A stretch of DNA of 64,000 bases, taken from positions 28,597 to 92,596 of the forward strand of contig JAWLAY010000019.1 of assembly GCA_041395245.1 (NCBI GenBank), read 5' to 3'. Below are positions 18,511 through 27,791 of this stretch, piece after piece; the stretch's first letter is position 1, and each line of letters begins with the position of its first letter. The position numbers and the translations under genes were made by a program. Source of the stretch: Aquimonas sp041395245. GTDB taxonomy: Bacteria; Pseudomonadota; Gammaproteobacteria; Xanthomonadales; Xanthomonadaceae. The notes under the pieces were generated by a model. The model had not been told where the DNA came from and made no database searches. It was given only the letters and a program-made list of their open reading frames with translations.

Positions 18511-20040
18511 ATGAGAGCACTTGTCAATGTGGCAGTCTTAGCGTTTCTATTCGTAGGTGAAACGGGATCGGTCCAGGCTGGCCAAGGTGGCGCAGCCGCG
18601 GTTGAATTGAGCGCCGAGCAGTCGGCCCAAGATGTGAGAATCTTGAAGCGTGCGCTTCTGGATATGCATCCCGCACTGACCAAATACCTTAGTCAATCGG
18701 ATTTCGATGCAACTCTAAAGCGCTTTGAAGGCCGCGGAAATGCGGCCAGGAGCGTCGGCGAAATGTATCTCGCCGCTACTGAAATGGCAGCAAGTATTCG
18801 CTGTGGGCATACCTGGACAAATGTGCTTAATCAGGAGGGTTCTGCGAAACGTGTGCTTTTGGAAAGCGCCGACAAACTGCCATTCACCTTAATGTTGGTC
18901 GCGAATCGATGGTTGGTCCTCGCAAGCGCAGATGCCGCTGTCAATGCCGGTGATGAAGTGCTGGCTATCAATGGAATCGAAGCGCCCGACATCGTTACGG
19001 CCATGATGCCGTATCTGCGTGCCGACGGCAGCAGTGACGGCAAGCGTCTCAGACAGCTCAACCATAACCGCAGCGACTTCAGCCAGATGGATATCATCTG
19101 GCCTCTGCTGGCGCCACCGGAAGGCGGTCGTTACGCTCTGTCAGTCCGCAGACCGTCCGGCCAGCGCGATCAGATTACAGTCGCGGCCACGACACTTGCA
19201 CGACGTGCGGCGGCATTGGCTGACAAAGGCATCACGAGTGAGGGTGAATCATGGCAATTCAGAATTGAAGGCAATACGGCCTTCATGACGCTGCCAACGT
19301 TTTCGTTCTGGAACTCCGACTTCGATTGGGCGGCGTTCATTGATAGGGCATTCACCGAACTGAATTCGCGCAACATCCCTCATCTTGTCATCGACATTCG
19401 TCTTAATGAAGGCGGCGATGGTGCGATCGGTGGAAAGATTCTGGAGCATCTGATCCGCAGTCCGCTCCAGTTTCTCTCAGACCAATCGACATCGGCGTAC
19501 GAGCGGGCACCCTACATCACCGCCAAATACATGGACACCTGGGATTACAGCTTCTTCGACCGCACCGGCCAGGTCGAAAGGATCCGTGAGGGTACGGCCG
19601 CTGGCAAATATCGATTCTTGCCAAAGGCAAACGGGATACAGACGATCGAACCGACAGCACAACCCTACAATGGCAAGACGTTCATTCTGATCGGTGCCGA
19701 AAACAGCTCTGCCACGTTTCAGTTTGCCAAGCTTGTGAAGGACAGCGGCTCCGCCACTTTGATCGGCCAAGCGACCGGCGGCAACCTGCGTGGGCTAAAC
19801 GGTGGCCAGTTGGCATGGGTCGTTCTGCCCAATTCCGGTGTTGCCGTCGATATACCGCTCTTGGCGGCGACATACACTGAAGCCACGCCGGATGCTTCCA
19901 TTGTTCCGGATGTCATGGTTTCGCCAAGCTTTGAAGCCACCGCCGCGGGGCGTGACCTTGAAATGGAAGCCGTTTTCCGGTTGATCGACTCAACGCCGGA
20001 CGCCCCCAGGGAATCTGGACTCCCTTGTTGTGCCCAATGA
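18511..20040 (+). CDS. Secreted S41-family peptidase
   Basis: 509 aa with a signal peptide (about residues 1-23). A helical domain (30-110) and a PDZ-like segment (DEVLAINGIEAPDIV, ~150) are followed by the S41 core. That core contains LVIDIRLNEGGDGAIGG and the nucleophile strand IGAENSSATFQFAK (Ser399/400), then TLIGQATGGNLRGLNGGQ. This is the arrangement of tricorn-like/C-terminal-processing peptidases. The family cleaves peptides with a serine-lysine or serine-based tetrad in the periplasm; the substrate is unknown. The cysteine pair at the C-terminus (LPCC) is odd. Base composition is slightly less GC-rich than in neighbours, which may mean later arrival. Confidence 0.85.
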   Translation: MRALVNVAVLAFLFVGETGSVQAGQGGAAAVELSAEQSAQDVRILKRALLDMHPALTKYLSQSDFDATLKRFEGRGNAARSVGEMYLAATEMAASIRCGHTWTNVLNQEGSAKRVLLESADKLPFTLMLVANRWLVLASADAAVNAGDEVLAINGIEAPDIVTAMMPYLRADGSSDGKRLRQLNHNRSDFSQMDIIWPLLAPPEGGRYALSVRRPSGQRDQITVAATTLARRAAALADKGITSEGESWQFRIEGNTAFMTLPTFSFWNSDFDWAAFIDRAFTELNSRNIPHLVIDIRLNEGGDGAIGGKILEHLIRSPLQFLSDQSTSAYERAPYITAKYMDTWDYSFFDRTGQVERIREGTAAGKYRFLPKANGIQTIEPTAQPYNGKTFILIGAENSSATFQFAKLVKDSGSATLIGQATGGNLRGLNGGQLAWVVLPNSGVAVDIPLLAATYTEATPDASIVPDVMVSPSFEATAAGRDLEMEAVFRLIDSTPDAPRESGLPCCAQ

Positions 20041-20552
20041 CGCCTGTCACCACTGACCGGGACTTGAGCGTTAGCGGTCATTGTCGGCGCTGCGCCGTTG
20101 GTCTGGCGCGACGTGTGACGGGCCGCCAACCTGGATGGTCGGGTGGCATTGCCTGTCCCGGTTAACAGCGGGTTTTTATGCTCAATGGGCAGCTGTATGT
20201 GCAGCTGCCCTTCGCTGGCTGCTCGGGCAGGTATTGCACAACGTCGAAAATCCCTTGCAAGGGTTCAGCGATCCGCCAGCCAATGCCGTCATAACGTTCG
20301 GCGGGTCGAACACCGTCATCGGGACTGAGATCCTGGTCCACTCTTCACCGATCCGCAGTTGATCGACGTAGGTATCGCAGTCGCCAGCCGGACCTGAACG
20401 CCTAACAGCAACATGGCAATCATCGGACGGTGAGTCGAGCAAATTGACGCAGGCTGCTCGGCGTGTTCGTTGCAAACAGGTTTCAAGACGGCTGGAGTCG
20501 AATTTCGCTACCCGGCCACGCCGTAGACGTGAAGGCACCGAGGTGCGCAGAG
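20041..20552. other. ~0.5 kb without recognisable gene
   Basis: No frame on either strand looks like a conserved protein. A perfect 9-bp hairpin GGGCAGCTG / CAGCTGCCC (20187-20210) is present, without a T-run. A minus-strand stretch around 20240-20400 reads as VDQLRIGEEWTRISVPMTVF and could be decayed coding sequence, but I could not identify it. The region lies between the S41 peptidase and the 3' end of the membrane protein gene. Confidence 0.5.
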
Positions 20553-21179
20553 CTAGCGCGGCGACGGCCCCAGCCGCCAACCCGTCCATTTCACCCACGC
20601 CAACAACCCAAAATACAGCGCACCCGCTACCACGACGGTCTGTGGCTGCTCTACCCACAACCCGCCGCCCGTCAGGCCGAGTTGGGGCTGGATTGCTTCG
20701 GTGATGCCCAACCGAGGGATGGGAAGGATCACGGTGGCAAAGACCGCTGCGAGATACGCGACTACCTGGAATGCCCACATCGTTTGACGTTGTTGACGGT
20801 GCATTGGGTCGGCCGGACTGGTGGAAAACAGATCCTGCAGTTTGCCAAGCACCAGCCAGGCGAAGACCAGAACAGGCCACCATTCGCCGAACGCGAATGC
20901 AAACGCCGCGATGAACGCGCCGTAAAGCATGCCAAAGCCAAGCAGGGCGGCCACCTGAGCGCGGCGAGAATGGGCGCGGGACTCCAACAGTCCACCCAGC
21001 ATGCCGGCGGCGTGCACAAGCACAAACTCGACCAGCATCGTTAGCAGGGCATTGCTGATCGCCCGGGTTCCAAGCCAAAGCGGTGCGATCCAGAGACTCA
21101 CGAAGGCGGTGGCAGTGATGGCGTCGGGCAATGCGCTGAGCCGTTGCGGCCAAGCGGAGTATGTCGTTGTCGGATTCAC
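20553..21179 (-). CDS. Integral membrane protein, unknown
   Basis: 208 aa with about six hydrophobic segments (around residues 20-45, 48-65, 75-95, 100-115, 135-160 and 180-200). It starts with GTG immediately after the TAG of the Lrp-type gene; its GAGGAG ribosome site lies inside the last codons of that gene, so translation is coupled. Divergent from the PLP enzyme beyond lrp, it may be a transporter or accessory for the same amino-acid pathway, but LysE/RhtB motifs are not evident. No family recognised. Confidence 0.75.
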   Translation of the reverse strand: MNPTTTYSAWPQRLSALPDAITATAFVSLWIAPLWLGTRAISNALLTMLVEFVLVHAAGMLGGLLESRAHSRRAQVAALLGFGMLYGAFIAAFAFAFGEWWPVLVFAWLVLGKLQDLFSTSPADPMHRQQRQTMWAFQVVAYLAAVFATVILPIPRLGITEAIQPQLGLTGGGLWVEQPQTVVVAGALYFGLLAWVKWTGWRLGPSPR

Positions 21180-21650
21180 CTATATCTCCTCAGCGGAGGC
21201 ATAGATTGGCACCTCGGCACTACGTTGAAACTCGAAGATCAGCGAGGTCTCGATGTGCTCGACTTCGGGTCGCTGGGTCAACGCCGTCAGCGCGAAGTCG
21301 CGCAGATGGTCGGAGTCACGCACTGCCACGTGGATCTGAAAGTCATTGGCACCGGCGAGGTGGTAGAAACTCACCACTTCGGGCAGGCCGAGCAGGTGAC
21401 CGCGAAAGGCATCCAGCAACTCGCGCGAGTGGCGCGTCAGGCGCACCGCGACCATGGCCTGCAAGCCGATGCCGATCGCGCGCGGTGAGAACTCGGCGTG
21501 ATAGCCCTCGATGACACCACTCTCGCGCAGACGACGGACCCGCTCCAACGCCGTCGACGGCGCGATGCCGAGGCGTTCGGCCAGGGTCTTGTTGGGCAGC
21601 CGTGCGTTGTTTCGCAAAGCCTGCAAGATGGCGATGTCGATTCGGTCCAT
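21180..21650 (-). CDS. Lrp/AsnC family transcriptional regulator
   Basis: 156 aa. The N-terminal helix-turn-helix DNA-binding domain (DRIDIAILQALRNNARLPNKTLAERLGIAPSTALERVRRL in outline) is followed by the RAM ligand-binding domain (about 65-150, with GANDFQIHVAVRD and the dimer strand HIETSLIFEF). Lrp-type regulators sense amino acids and usually repress themselves. It is divergent from a trans-sulfuration enzyme, with a dyad in the 101-base gap. This is the arrangement of mdeR-mdeA in Pseudomonas putida, where the regulator controls methionine gamma-lyase. Regulation of the neighbour is inferred. Confidence 0.93.
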   Translation of the reverse strand: MDRIDIAILQALRNNARLPNKTLAERLGIAPSTALERVRRLRESGVIEGYHAEFSPRAIGIGLQAMVAVRLTRHSRELLDAFRGHLLGLPEVVSFYHLAGANDFQIHVAVRDSDHLRDFALTALTQRPEVEHIETSLIFEFQRSAEVPIYASAEEI

Positions 21651-21663
21651 GTCTGATCATCCG

Positions 21664-21693
21664 GCGAATTACGAAATACTATTCGGAATTCGC
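21664..21693. promoter_or_regulatory. Dyad operator between lrp-type gene and PLP enzyme gene
   Basis: Arms GCGAATTxCGAA, matching at 11 of the outer 12 positions on each side of a short AT-rich centre, lie 13 bases before the regulator start on the minus strand and 58 bases before the enzyme start on the plus strand. Size, AT-rich core and place fit an Lrp-type autoregulatory site. Confidence 0.6.
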
Positions 21694-21751
21694 TTCCAAC
21701 GCGGGCCATCGTTCTAGGCTTTGACGACATTCGCGAACGGAGGACGGTGTC

Positions 21752-22912
21752 ATGCACTTTGCAACCGAGCTGGTTCACGCCGGTCGGCAGGATTTGCACA
21801 CGCTGGGCGTGCATGCGCTGCCGATTGATCTGTCGACGACCTATCCGGTCGCCGATCTCGACGTCGGAACGCAGTCCTTCGATGCGCTGGTGGCGGGCGC
21901 TGCACAAGCCGAAAACCCGATTTACGCCCGTTTGTTCAATCCCACTGTTGCAAGGTTTGAACAGGCGATCGCTGCATTGGAAGCCACCGAGGCGGCGGTG
22001 GCCTTCGGTTCCGGCATGGCGGCAGTCAGCGCCTGTCTGCTTGCCGCGCGACAACGTGGCGAGGAAGTGCTGGCCGTGCGTCCGCTCTATGGCACCAGCG
22101 ATCACCTGTTGCGCAGCGGCTTGCTGGGCGTGCGGGTGCGCTTTGTCGAGGCGGACGAGATCGCCGCGTCGATAACCACGCAGACCGGACTGGTTTTCAT
22201 CGAAACGCCAGCCAACCCGAATCTCGACCTGATCGATATCGCCGAGGTGGTTCGCCAAGCAGGTGAGGTGCCGGTGCTGGTGGACTCCACGTTTGCAACC
22301 CCGGTCTTGCAGCAGCCGGCCACGCTGGGTGCGGCCTTGGTGCTGCACAGTGCGACCAAGTTTCTCGGCGGTCATGGTGATGTGATCGCAGGCGTCGTGT
22401 GCTGCAACGAGACGCATGCGGCGAGCCTGCGGCAAGTGCGCGCGGCAACCGGCGGATTGTTGCATCCGCTGGGTGCCTATCTGTTGCATCGCGGCCTGCC
22501 GACACTGCAGTTGCGCGTGGAGCGCGCGCAGGCCAATGCCCAGATTCTGGCGCAACGCCTGCAGGCGCATCCGCGTATCGAGCGTGTGATGTATCCCGGT
22601 CTCGACAACGTAAAAAACAGCCATTTGCGCCATACCCAAATGCGAGGTCCGGGCAGCCTGATGAGCTTTGATGTCGAGGGCGGCTATGCCGCGGCGGTGC
22701 AGGTCCTGAAATCCCTGCAACTGATGACGGTCGCGGTCAGTCTCGGTTCGGTCGATACGCTGATCCAGCACCCGGCGGGTTTGACCCATCGGGTGGTCGC
22801 CGCCGAAGACCTGCAGCAAATGGGCATCGGTCCGGGAACCCTGCGCTTGTCGGTCGGAATTGAGGACGTCGACGATCTTTGGGCCGACCTGAGCGAAGCG
22901 CTGCGAAGCTAA
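21752..22912 (+). CDS. PLP-dependent trans-sulfuration enzyme (methionine gamma-lyase / cystathionine gamma-synthase family)
   Basis: 386 aa Cys/Met-metabolism enzyme. The phosphate-binding segment PIYARLFNPTV (Y-x-R) comes first, followed by FGSGMAAVSA and the PLP-ring aspartate in VDSTFATP. The Schiff-base lysine is K203 in HSATKFLGGHGD, and the C-terminal substrate region is SLGSVDTLIQHPAGLTH. Overall it resembles methionine gamma-lyase, but the lyase-specific cysteine after LYG is absent (LYGTSDHLL), so cystathionine gamma-synthase/lyase or homocysteine-type chemistry is equally possible. It is divergent from an Lrp-type regulator. A hairpin follows 65 bases after the stop. Confidence 0.88.
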   Translation: MHFATELVHAGRQDLHTLGVHALPIDLSTTYPVADLDVGTQSFDALVAGAAQAENPIYARLFNPTVARFEQAIAALEATEAAVAFGSGMAAVSACLLAARQRGEEVLAVRPLYGTSDHLLRSGLLGVRVRFVEADEIAASITTQTGLVFIETPANPNLDLIDIAEVVRQAGEVPVLVDSTFATPVLQQPATLGAALVLHSATKFLGGHGDVIAGVVCCNETHAASLRQVRAATGGLLHPLGAYLLHRGLPTLQLRVERAQANAQILAQRLQAHPRIERVMYPGLDNVKNSHLRHTQMRGPGSLMSFDVEGGYAAAVQVLKSLQLMTVAVSLGSVDTLIQHPAGLTHRVVAAEDLQQMGIGPGTLRLSVGIEDVDDLWADLSEALRS

Positions 22913-22976
22913 ACGCAAGCTGAAGGTTTCTCCGGCAACTGTCGCGGCTCTCGCATTCGGCCGCTAGCGTCAAACA

Positions 22977-23006
22977 GGCCGGGTCACGCGCTGCGCTGAC
23001 CCGGCC
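22977..23006 (+). terminator. Hairpin between PLP enzyme and tonB
   Basis: A perfect 10-bp stem GGCCGGGTCA / TGACCCGGCC with a 10-base loop lies 65 bases after the PLP enzyme stop and 28 before tonB. The following T-tract is short (GTTTG), so efficiency is uncertain. Confidence 0.6.
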
Positions 23007-23033
23007 GCTCGTTTGACTGCCCGGAGTCCCGCC

Positions 23034-23684
23034 ATGTCCAGTCTTGCTGTTCGACCTGATCCCAGCCGAGTCATTGGTATTGCGACCGCTCTTAGTGCTC
23101 ACATCGCCGTGGGCATGCTGTTGTTGATCGGACTGAGCCCGATGTGGAACCCGCCAGTGGCGCCAAACGAGCCGATGGAGACGGTGTGGATTCCAAACCC
23201 GCCACCGCCACCCGCGCCAGCGATGCCGGTGGCCCCGACGAGACCGACCCTGCTCAAGCCTGAGCGCGTGCCGCCGGTGGTGCCGCGCATTCCGGTGCCT
23301 GAACTCACTGTGCCGCAGCCGATGACCTTGCCGACGATTTCCGAACCGCGAGGGATGTCGACCTCTGTGCCGACCGACGTGCCGTCGACGGTCGAGTCCG
23401 TGGCCACGCCGTCCGCGCTGGCCTACGCCTTCGCGCCGCCGCCCGCCTATCCGCATCAGTCCTTGCGTCGCGGCGAGTCGGGAACGGTCTGGTTGCGTGT
23501 CGAAGTCGATGCGCAGGGGCGTCCGACCGCCGTCACGGTGCACGAAAGCAGTGGCTCGAAGGCGCTCGATCTGGCGGCGCGCAAGCAGGTCTTGCAACGT
23601 TGGCGCTTCGTGCCCGCGCGGCAGGGTGATCAGGCGATAGCAGCGGTTGGCTTGGTGCCCATCGTCTTCACGCCAGCGGGCTGA
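23034..23684 (+). CDS. tonB: TonB family energy transducer
   Basis: 216 aa. One N-terminal TM (about residues 10-32) has the conserved histidine SAHIAVGMLLL. A proline-rich periplasmic linker (~35-130, with PPPPPAP) is followed by a C-terminal TonB domain (YPHQSLRRGESGTVWLRVEV and LDLAARKQVLQRWRFVPA). It spans the periplasm and passes proton-motive energy from ExbBD to outer-membrane receptors such as the one at 43590. The ATG at 23034 has CGGAG before it; an upstream ATG is less likely. ExbB/ExbD are not beside it. Confidence 0.9.
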   Translation: MSSLAVRPDPSRVIGIATALSAHIAVGMLLLIGLSPMWNPPVAPNEPMETVWIPNPPPPPAPAMPVAPTRPTLLKPERVPPVVPRIPVPELTVPQPMTLPTISEPRGMSTSVPTDVPSTVESVATPSALAYAFAPPPAYPHQSLRRGESGTVWLRVEVDAQGRPTAVTVHESSGSKALDLAARKQVLQRWRFVPARQGDQAIAAVGLVPIVFTPAG

Positions 23685-23697
23685 GTCTGGTCCTTTC

Positions 23698-23722
23698 GTC
23701 CCGGCGATGAATTCGCCGGGAC
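23698..23722. terminator. Bidirectional hairpin between tonB and oxygenase gene
   Basis: A perfect 10-bp stem GTCCCGGCGA / TCGCCGGGAC with a TGAAT loop sits in the 43-base gap between two convergent stops. No strong T-run, but the position fits a shared terminator. Confidence 0.65.
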
Positions 23723-23727
23723 ATGCG

Positions 23728-24431
23728 TCAGCGCAGCATCCATCCAGTGATGGCGTAGCGCTCTTCGTCTGCCCACGGTTCGACCATTGAAACAAGGTGT
23801 TCGGTGGGGACGCGAAACAGTGAAAGCGTATTCCAGCGTGGCAGGAAGGTCTCGGCCACGCTGCCTTGGCTGTTCACGAAATGCAGCAGGCCGCCCCAGT
23901 CCGCTCGCCAATGCTGACTCAAATTGATGACGTAGGCGAACAGTCGCCCCTCGCGCGAATCCTCGTCACTGTGCTGATGCAGGAACTGTCCGCGCCGATA
24001 GCAAGTGGCCTGTGCACCGATGCGCCGGATGGCAGGTTCGCCGGTCAGGTCACGTGCAAAATTCAGATAGTCCGGTGTGTTGAAGAACTCCAGGATTCGG
24101 TGCAGCAGCAGGCCCGGATCGCGTCCCTCCTGATAGGCGGTGATCATCTGATAGCTGTCGTAGGCGAAGTGATAGCCGCCACCGCGCGCAGTGTTCGCCG
24201 TGCGATTGAACAACGCCGCACGAGCCTCGTCGTCCATCTGGCGGTAGCTTTCGGCATCCAGTGTGCGTGGGCCGTTGGTATCGCGTAGCGCCAACGTCCA
24301 AGGCACTTCGTGAAGCAGGTGATTGCGCAGCAACAGTGCTGCGTCTTCCTGCAAATACTGCGGAATCTGCACGCGGCCAGAGAGGTGCAGTTGCCGTCTG
24401 GCGGCAGCGATATCGAGCGCGTTGTTGATCA

Positions 24432-24432
<1 letters not shown>
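23728..24432 (-). CDS. 2OG-Fe(II) oxygenase family protein
   Basis: 234 aa. The iron-binding pair is in FLHQHSDEDS (HxD), the distal histidine in VPTEHLVSMVEPW, and the 2-oxoglutarate arginine in ERYAITGWMLR at the very C-terminus. Together with NLSQHWRADWGGLLHFV this is the prolyl-4-hydroxylase-like/OGFOD1 fold. The enzyme should use 2-oxoglutarate and O2 to hydroxylate a protein or peptide side chain; the substrate is unknown. It is cytoplasmic (no signal). The start overlaps the gamma-glutamyltransferase stop by one base (TGATG), so it is translated from the same message. Its N-terminal ~120 residues are helical and less conserved. Confidence 0.88.
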
Positions 24433-26144
<1,712 letters not shown>

Positions 26145-26278
26145 GGGCGACGGCTCCTATCGTTCGCGTTCCAGGACCGCCCCAGTGGCAGGGGCTCACT
26201 CCGCAAGCGCGATGTGATCGCACTTGTGAGCGAGGCCAGCAATGTCAGGTCGGCGTCTACCGTTGATCGTAACGCGCA

Positions 26279-27616
26279 TCAGAAGCCGTCGGGCAGGTGA
26301 GTGAAGAATGCGCCCACCGCGAGACCGTCCTCATCCACTTCGAGAAAAACGCCCTCGCCGCTGCGCGCTTCGCTGAACCAGGTTCCGCTCATCCAGCCGA
26401 AGCCGCTTACCTGTTCGAATGTGCCGTCGCGGCATGCCTCTGCGGCGGTGGAGCTCAAAATGCGAACCATGTCGTAGCCTGCACTACCGAAGTTGGCGCT
26501 GTCCTCGCCCGTCGACGCATAGGAAAAGCGGGCGTGGTCGCAGTCGAGGAATTCGAAGCGGATACTGCCCCAGCGCTTGCGCACGACATCGGCGGGGTCG
26601 AAGGCCTCGCCGAATACCGTTCCGGTGGCGCTGTACATGTCCAACGCAACGGTCTTTCCGCTCGCCGTCCCCGGCCCGGACACCCAATATTGCGTGCCGA
26701 TCTGACTGGCGTCGACCGCCAGCGTCGGGTTGGGCAGCAAGGTCAGGAAGGTACCGCCATCGATGCCGCCGTCGTCGGCGTCCAGCAGGCTGCCCAAGGC
26801 CGCGCCGCTCTGTCGATCAAACCGATACACGCGTTCGTTTGGCTGCGCCAGCACGAGCAGGCTCCCATCCGGTGCCAGCGCCATCCCGGTCGGTCGCTGC
26901 AACCCACTGATCACGCGTTCGACCAGGCTGCCGTCGCTCAGCCGATAGCGATACACCGCGCCGCTCAATTCACCGGTCACCAGAAAGGTCTGGCCGCCTG
27001 GTTCAAACAGGATATTTCGTGCGGCGTTCAAGCCACCGCTGCGCGCGGCGACGAAGTTGGGCTGGACTGAATCTGTGAGCACATTGAGCCGCAGCACGCT
27101 GTCCGAGTCATATCCAGGCACGTAGAGCAGTCCGTCCGGACCAAAGCCCATGCCGTTGTCTGGCCCATCGATGCCACTGCCTGCGGGCAAGGCCGGGTCC
27201 AGCCGTACGCCGGTCTGGTCCGCAAGGCGCAACACAGAATCCGTCGAATAGCTGGCGACATAGACGTCGTCATCCGGACCGAAGTCGAGTCCGGTGGGAT
27301 CGATGTTGGCATCGAGTTGCGCAAAGGTATCGACGAAGGCGTAGGTTCTGGCGTCATAGCGCAGGATGCGGTCATTGCCTTCACTGACCACATACAGGTA
27401 GCCATCGGTGCCAAGGCGCACGGCTTGCGCGCCACTGATTCGCCCGCTGCTGTCCAGATCGCGCAATTTGGCGCCGCTGCAGGCATCGAAAATGACCACG
27501 TTGCTGGAAAAGTAGCCACTCACCAGCAGGTGGTGGCTGCACTCCGCGAACGCGCCTTGTGCACTGGTCATGGCGGCAATGGCGAGTAGTGCGTGCAGGA
27601 AACGGGGCTTTTGCAT
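26279..27616 (-). CDS. Secreted NHL/SMP-30-like beta-propeller protein with W-SGxG module
   Basis: 445 aa. The signal peptide (about 1-22) starts at the ATG 27616 behind a purine-rich site. Residues ~30-300 hold six to seven repeats of the type DPTGLDFGPDDDVYVASYST / GPDGLLYVPGYDSDSVLRL, a lactonase-like six-bladed propeller. Residues ~310-400 form another beta domain. The last 40 residues (GTWFSEARSGEGVFLEV) share a module with the protein at 13373-14446. It ends abruptly at THLPDGF, so the last repeat may be shortened. No metal-site residues of SMP-30 lactonases were confirmed. It is divergent from a regulator that carries its own propeller. Confidence 0.82.
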   Translation of the reverse strand: MQKPRFLHALLAIAAMTSAQGAFAECSHHLLVSGYFSSNVVIFDACSGAKLRDLDSSGRISGAQAVRLGTDGYLYVVSEGNDRILRYDARTYAFVDTFAQLDANIDPTGLDFGPDDDVYVASYSTDSVLRLADQTGVRLDPALPAGSGIDGPDNGMGFGPDGLLYVPGYDSDSVLRLNVLTDSVQPNFVAARSGGLNAARNILFEPGGQTFLVTGELSGAVYRYRLSDGSLVERVISGLQRPTGMALAPDGSLLVLAQPNERVYRFDRQSGAALGSLLDADDGGIDGGTFLTLLPNPTLAVDASQIGTQYWVSGPGTASGKTVALDMYSATGTVFGEAFDPADVVRKRWGSIRFEFLDCDHARFSYASTGEDSANFGSAGYDMVRILSSTAAEACRDGTFEQVSGFGWMSGTWFSEARSGEGVFLEVDEDGLAVGAFFTHLPDGF

Positions 27617-27697
27617 GGTCGGAACACCTTTTGTAGGGAGCGCCAGCGTGCTCGCCGAGCGGCATGGGAACCTGCGCGACGACGGCGCGCGAGCACC

Positions 27698-27720
27698 TTT
27701 TTTTCTCCTTTTTTTGTTTT
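27698..27720. promoter_or_regulatory. Phased T-tracts in divergent promoter region
   Basis: T7 (27698-27704) and T7 (27709-27715) with centres 11 bases apart are followed by T4, in an otherwise GC-rich 175-base gap between divergent genes. Helically phased A/T tracts bend DNA and can serve as UP elements. A GCGCG-rich inverted repeat lies just left of them. Confidence 0.5.
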
Positions 27721-27791
27721 CGCGCTTGCGCGGCACTGGTCGCGGTCGAGTGGGCTGCGCCGGAAGTCCGTGTCGCCGGTAGCATGTCCGC

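Noticed and set aside
18430..20410. GTTAGCG before and after the S41 gene and GCCTAAC further on, reminiscent of integron attC core sites
   Set aside because: The GTTAGCG copies do not fit GTTRRRY, no paired RYYYAAC with correct spacing was found, and there is no integrase in view.
20182..21153. 323-codon minus-strand frame over the membrane protein gene
   Set aside because: Most of it is an out-of-phase copy of the 208-codon membrane protein gene, arginine-rich and without membrane or domain pattern.
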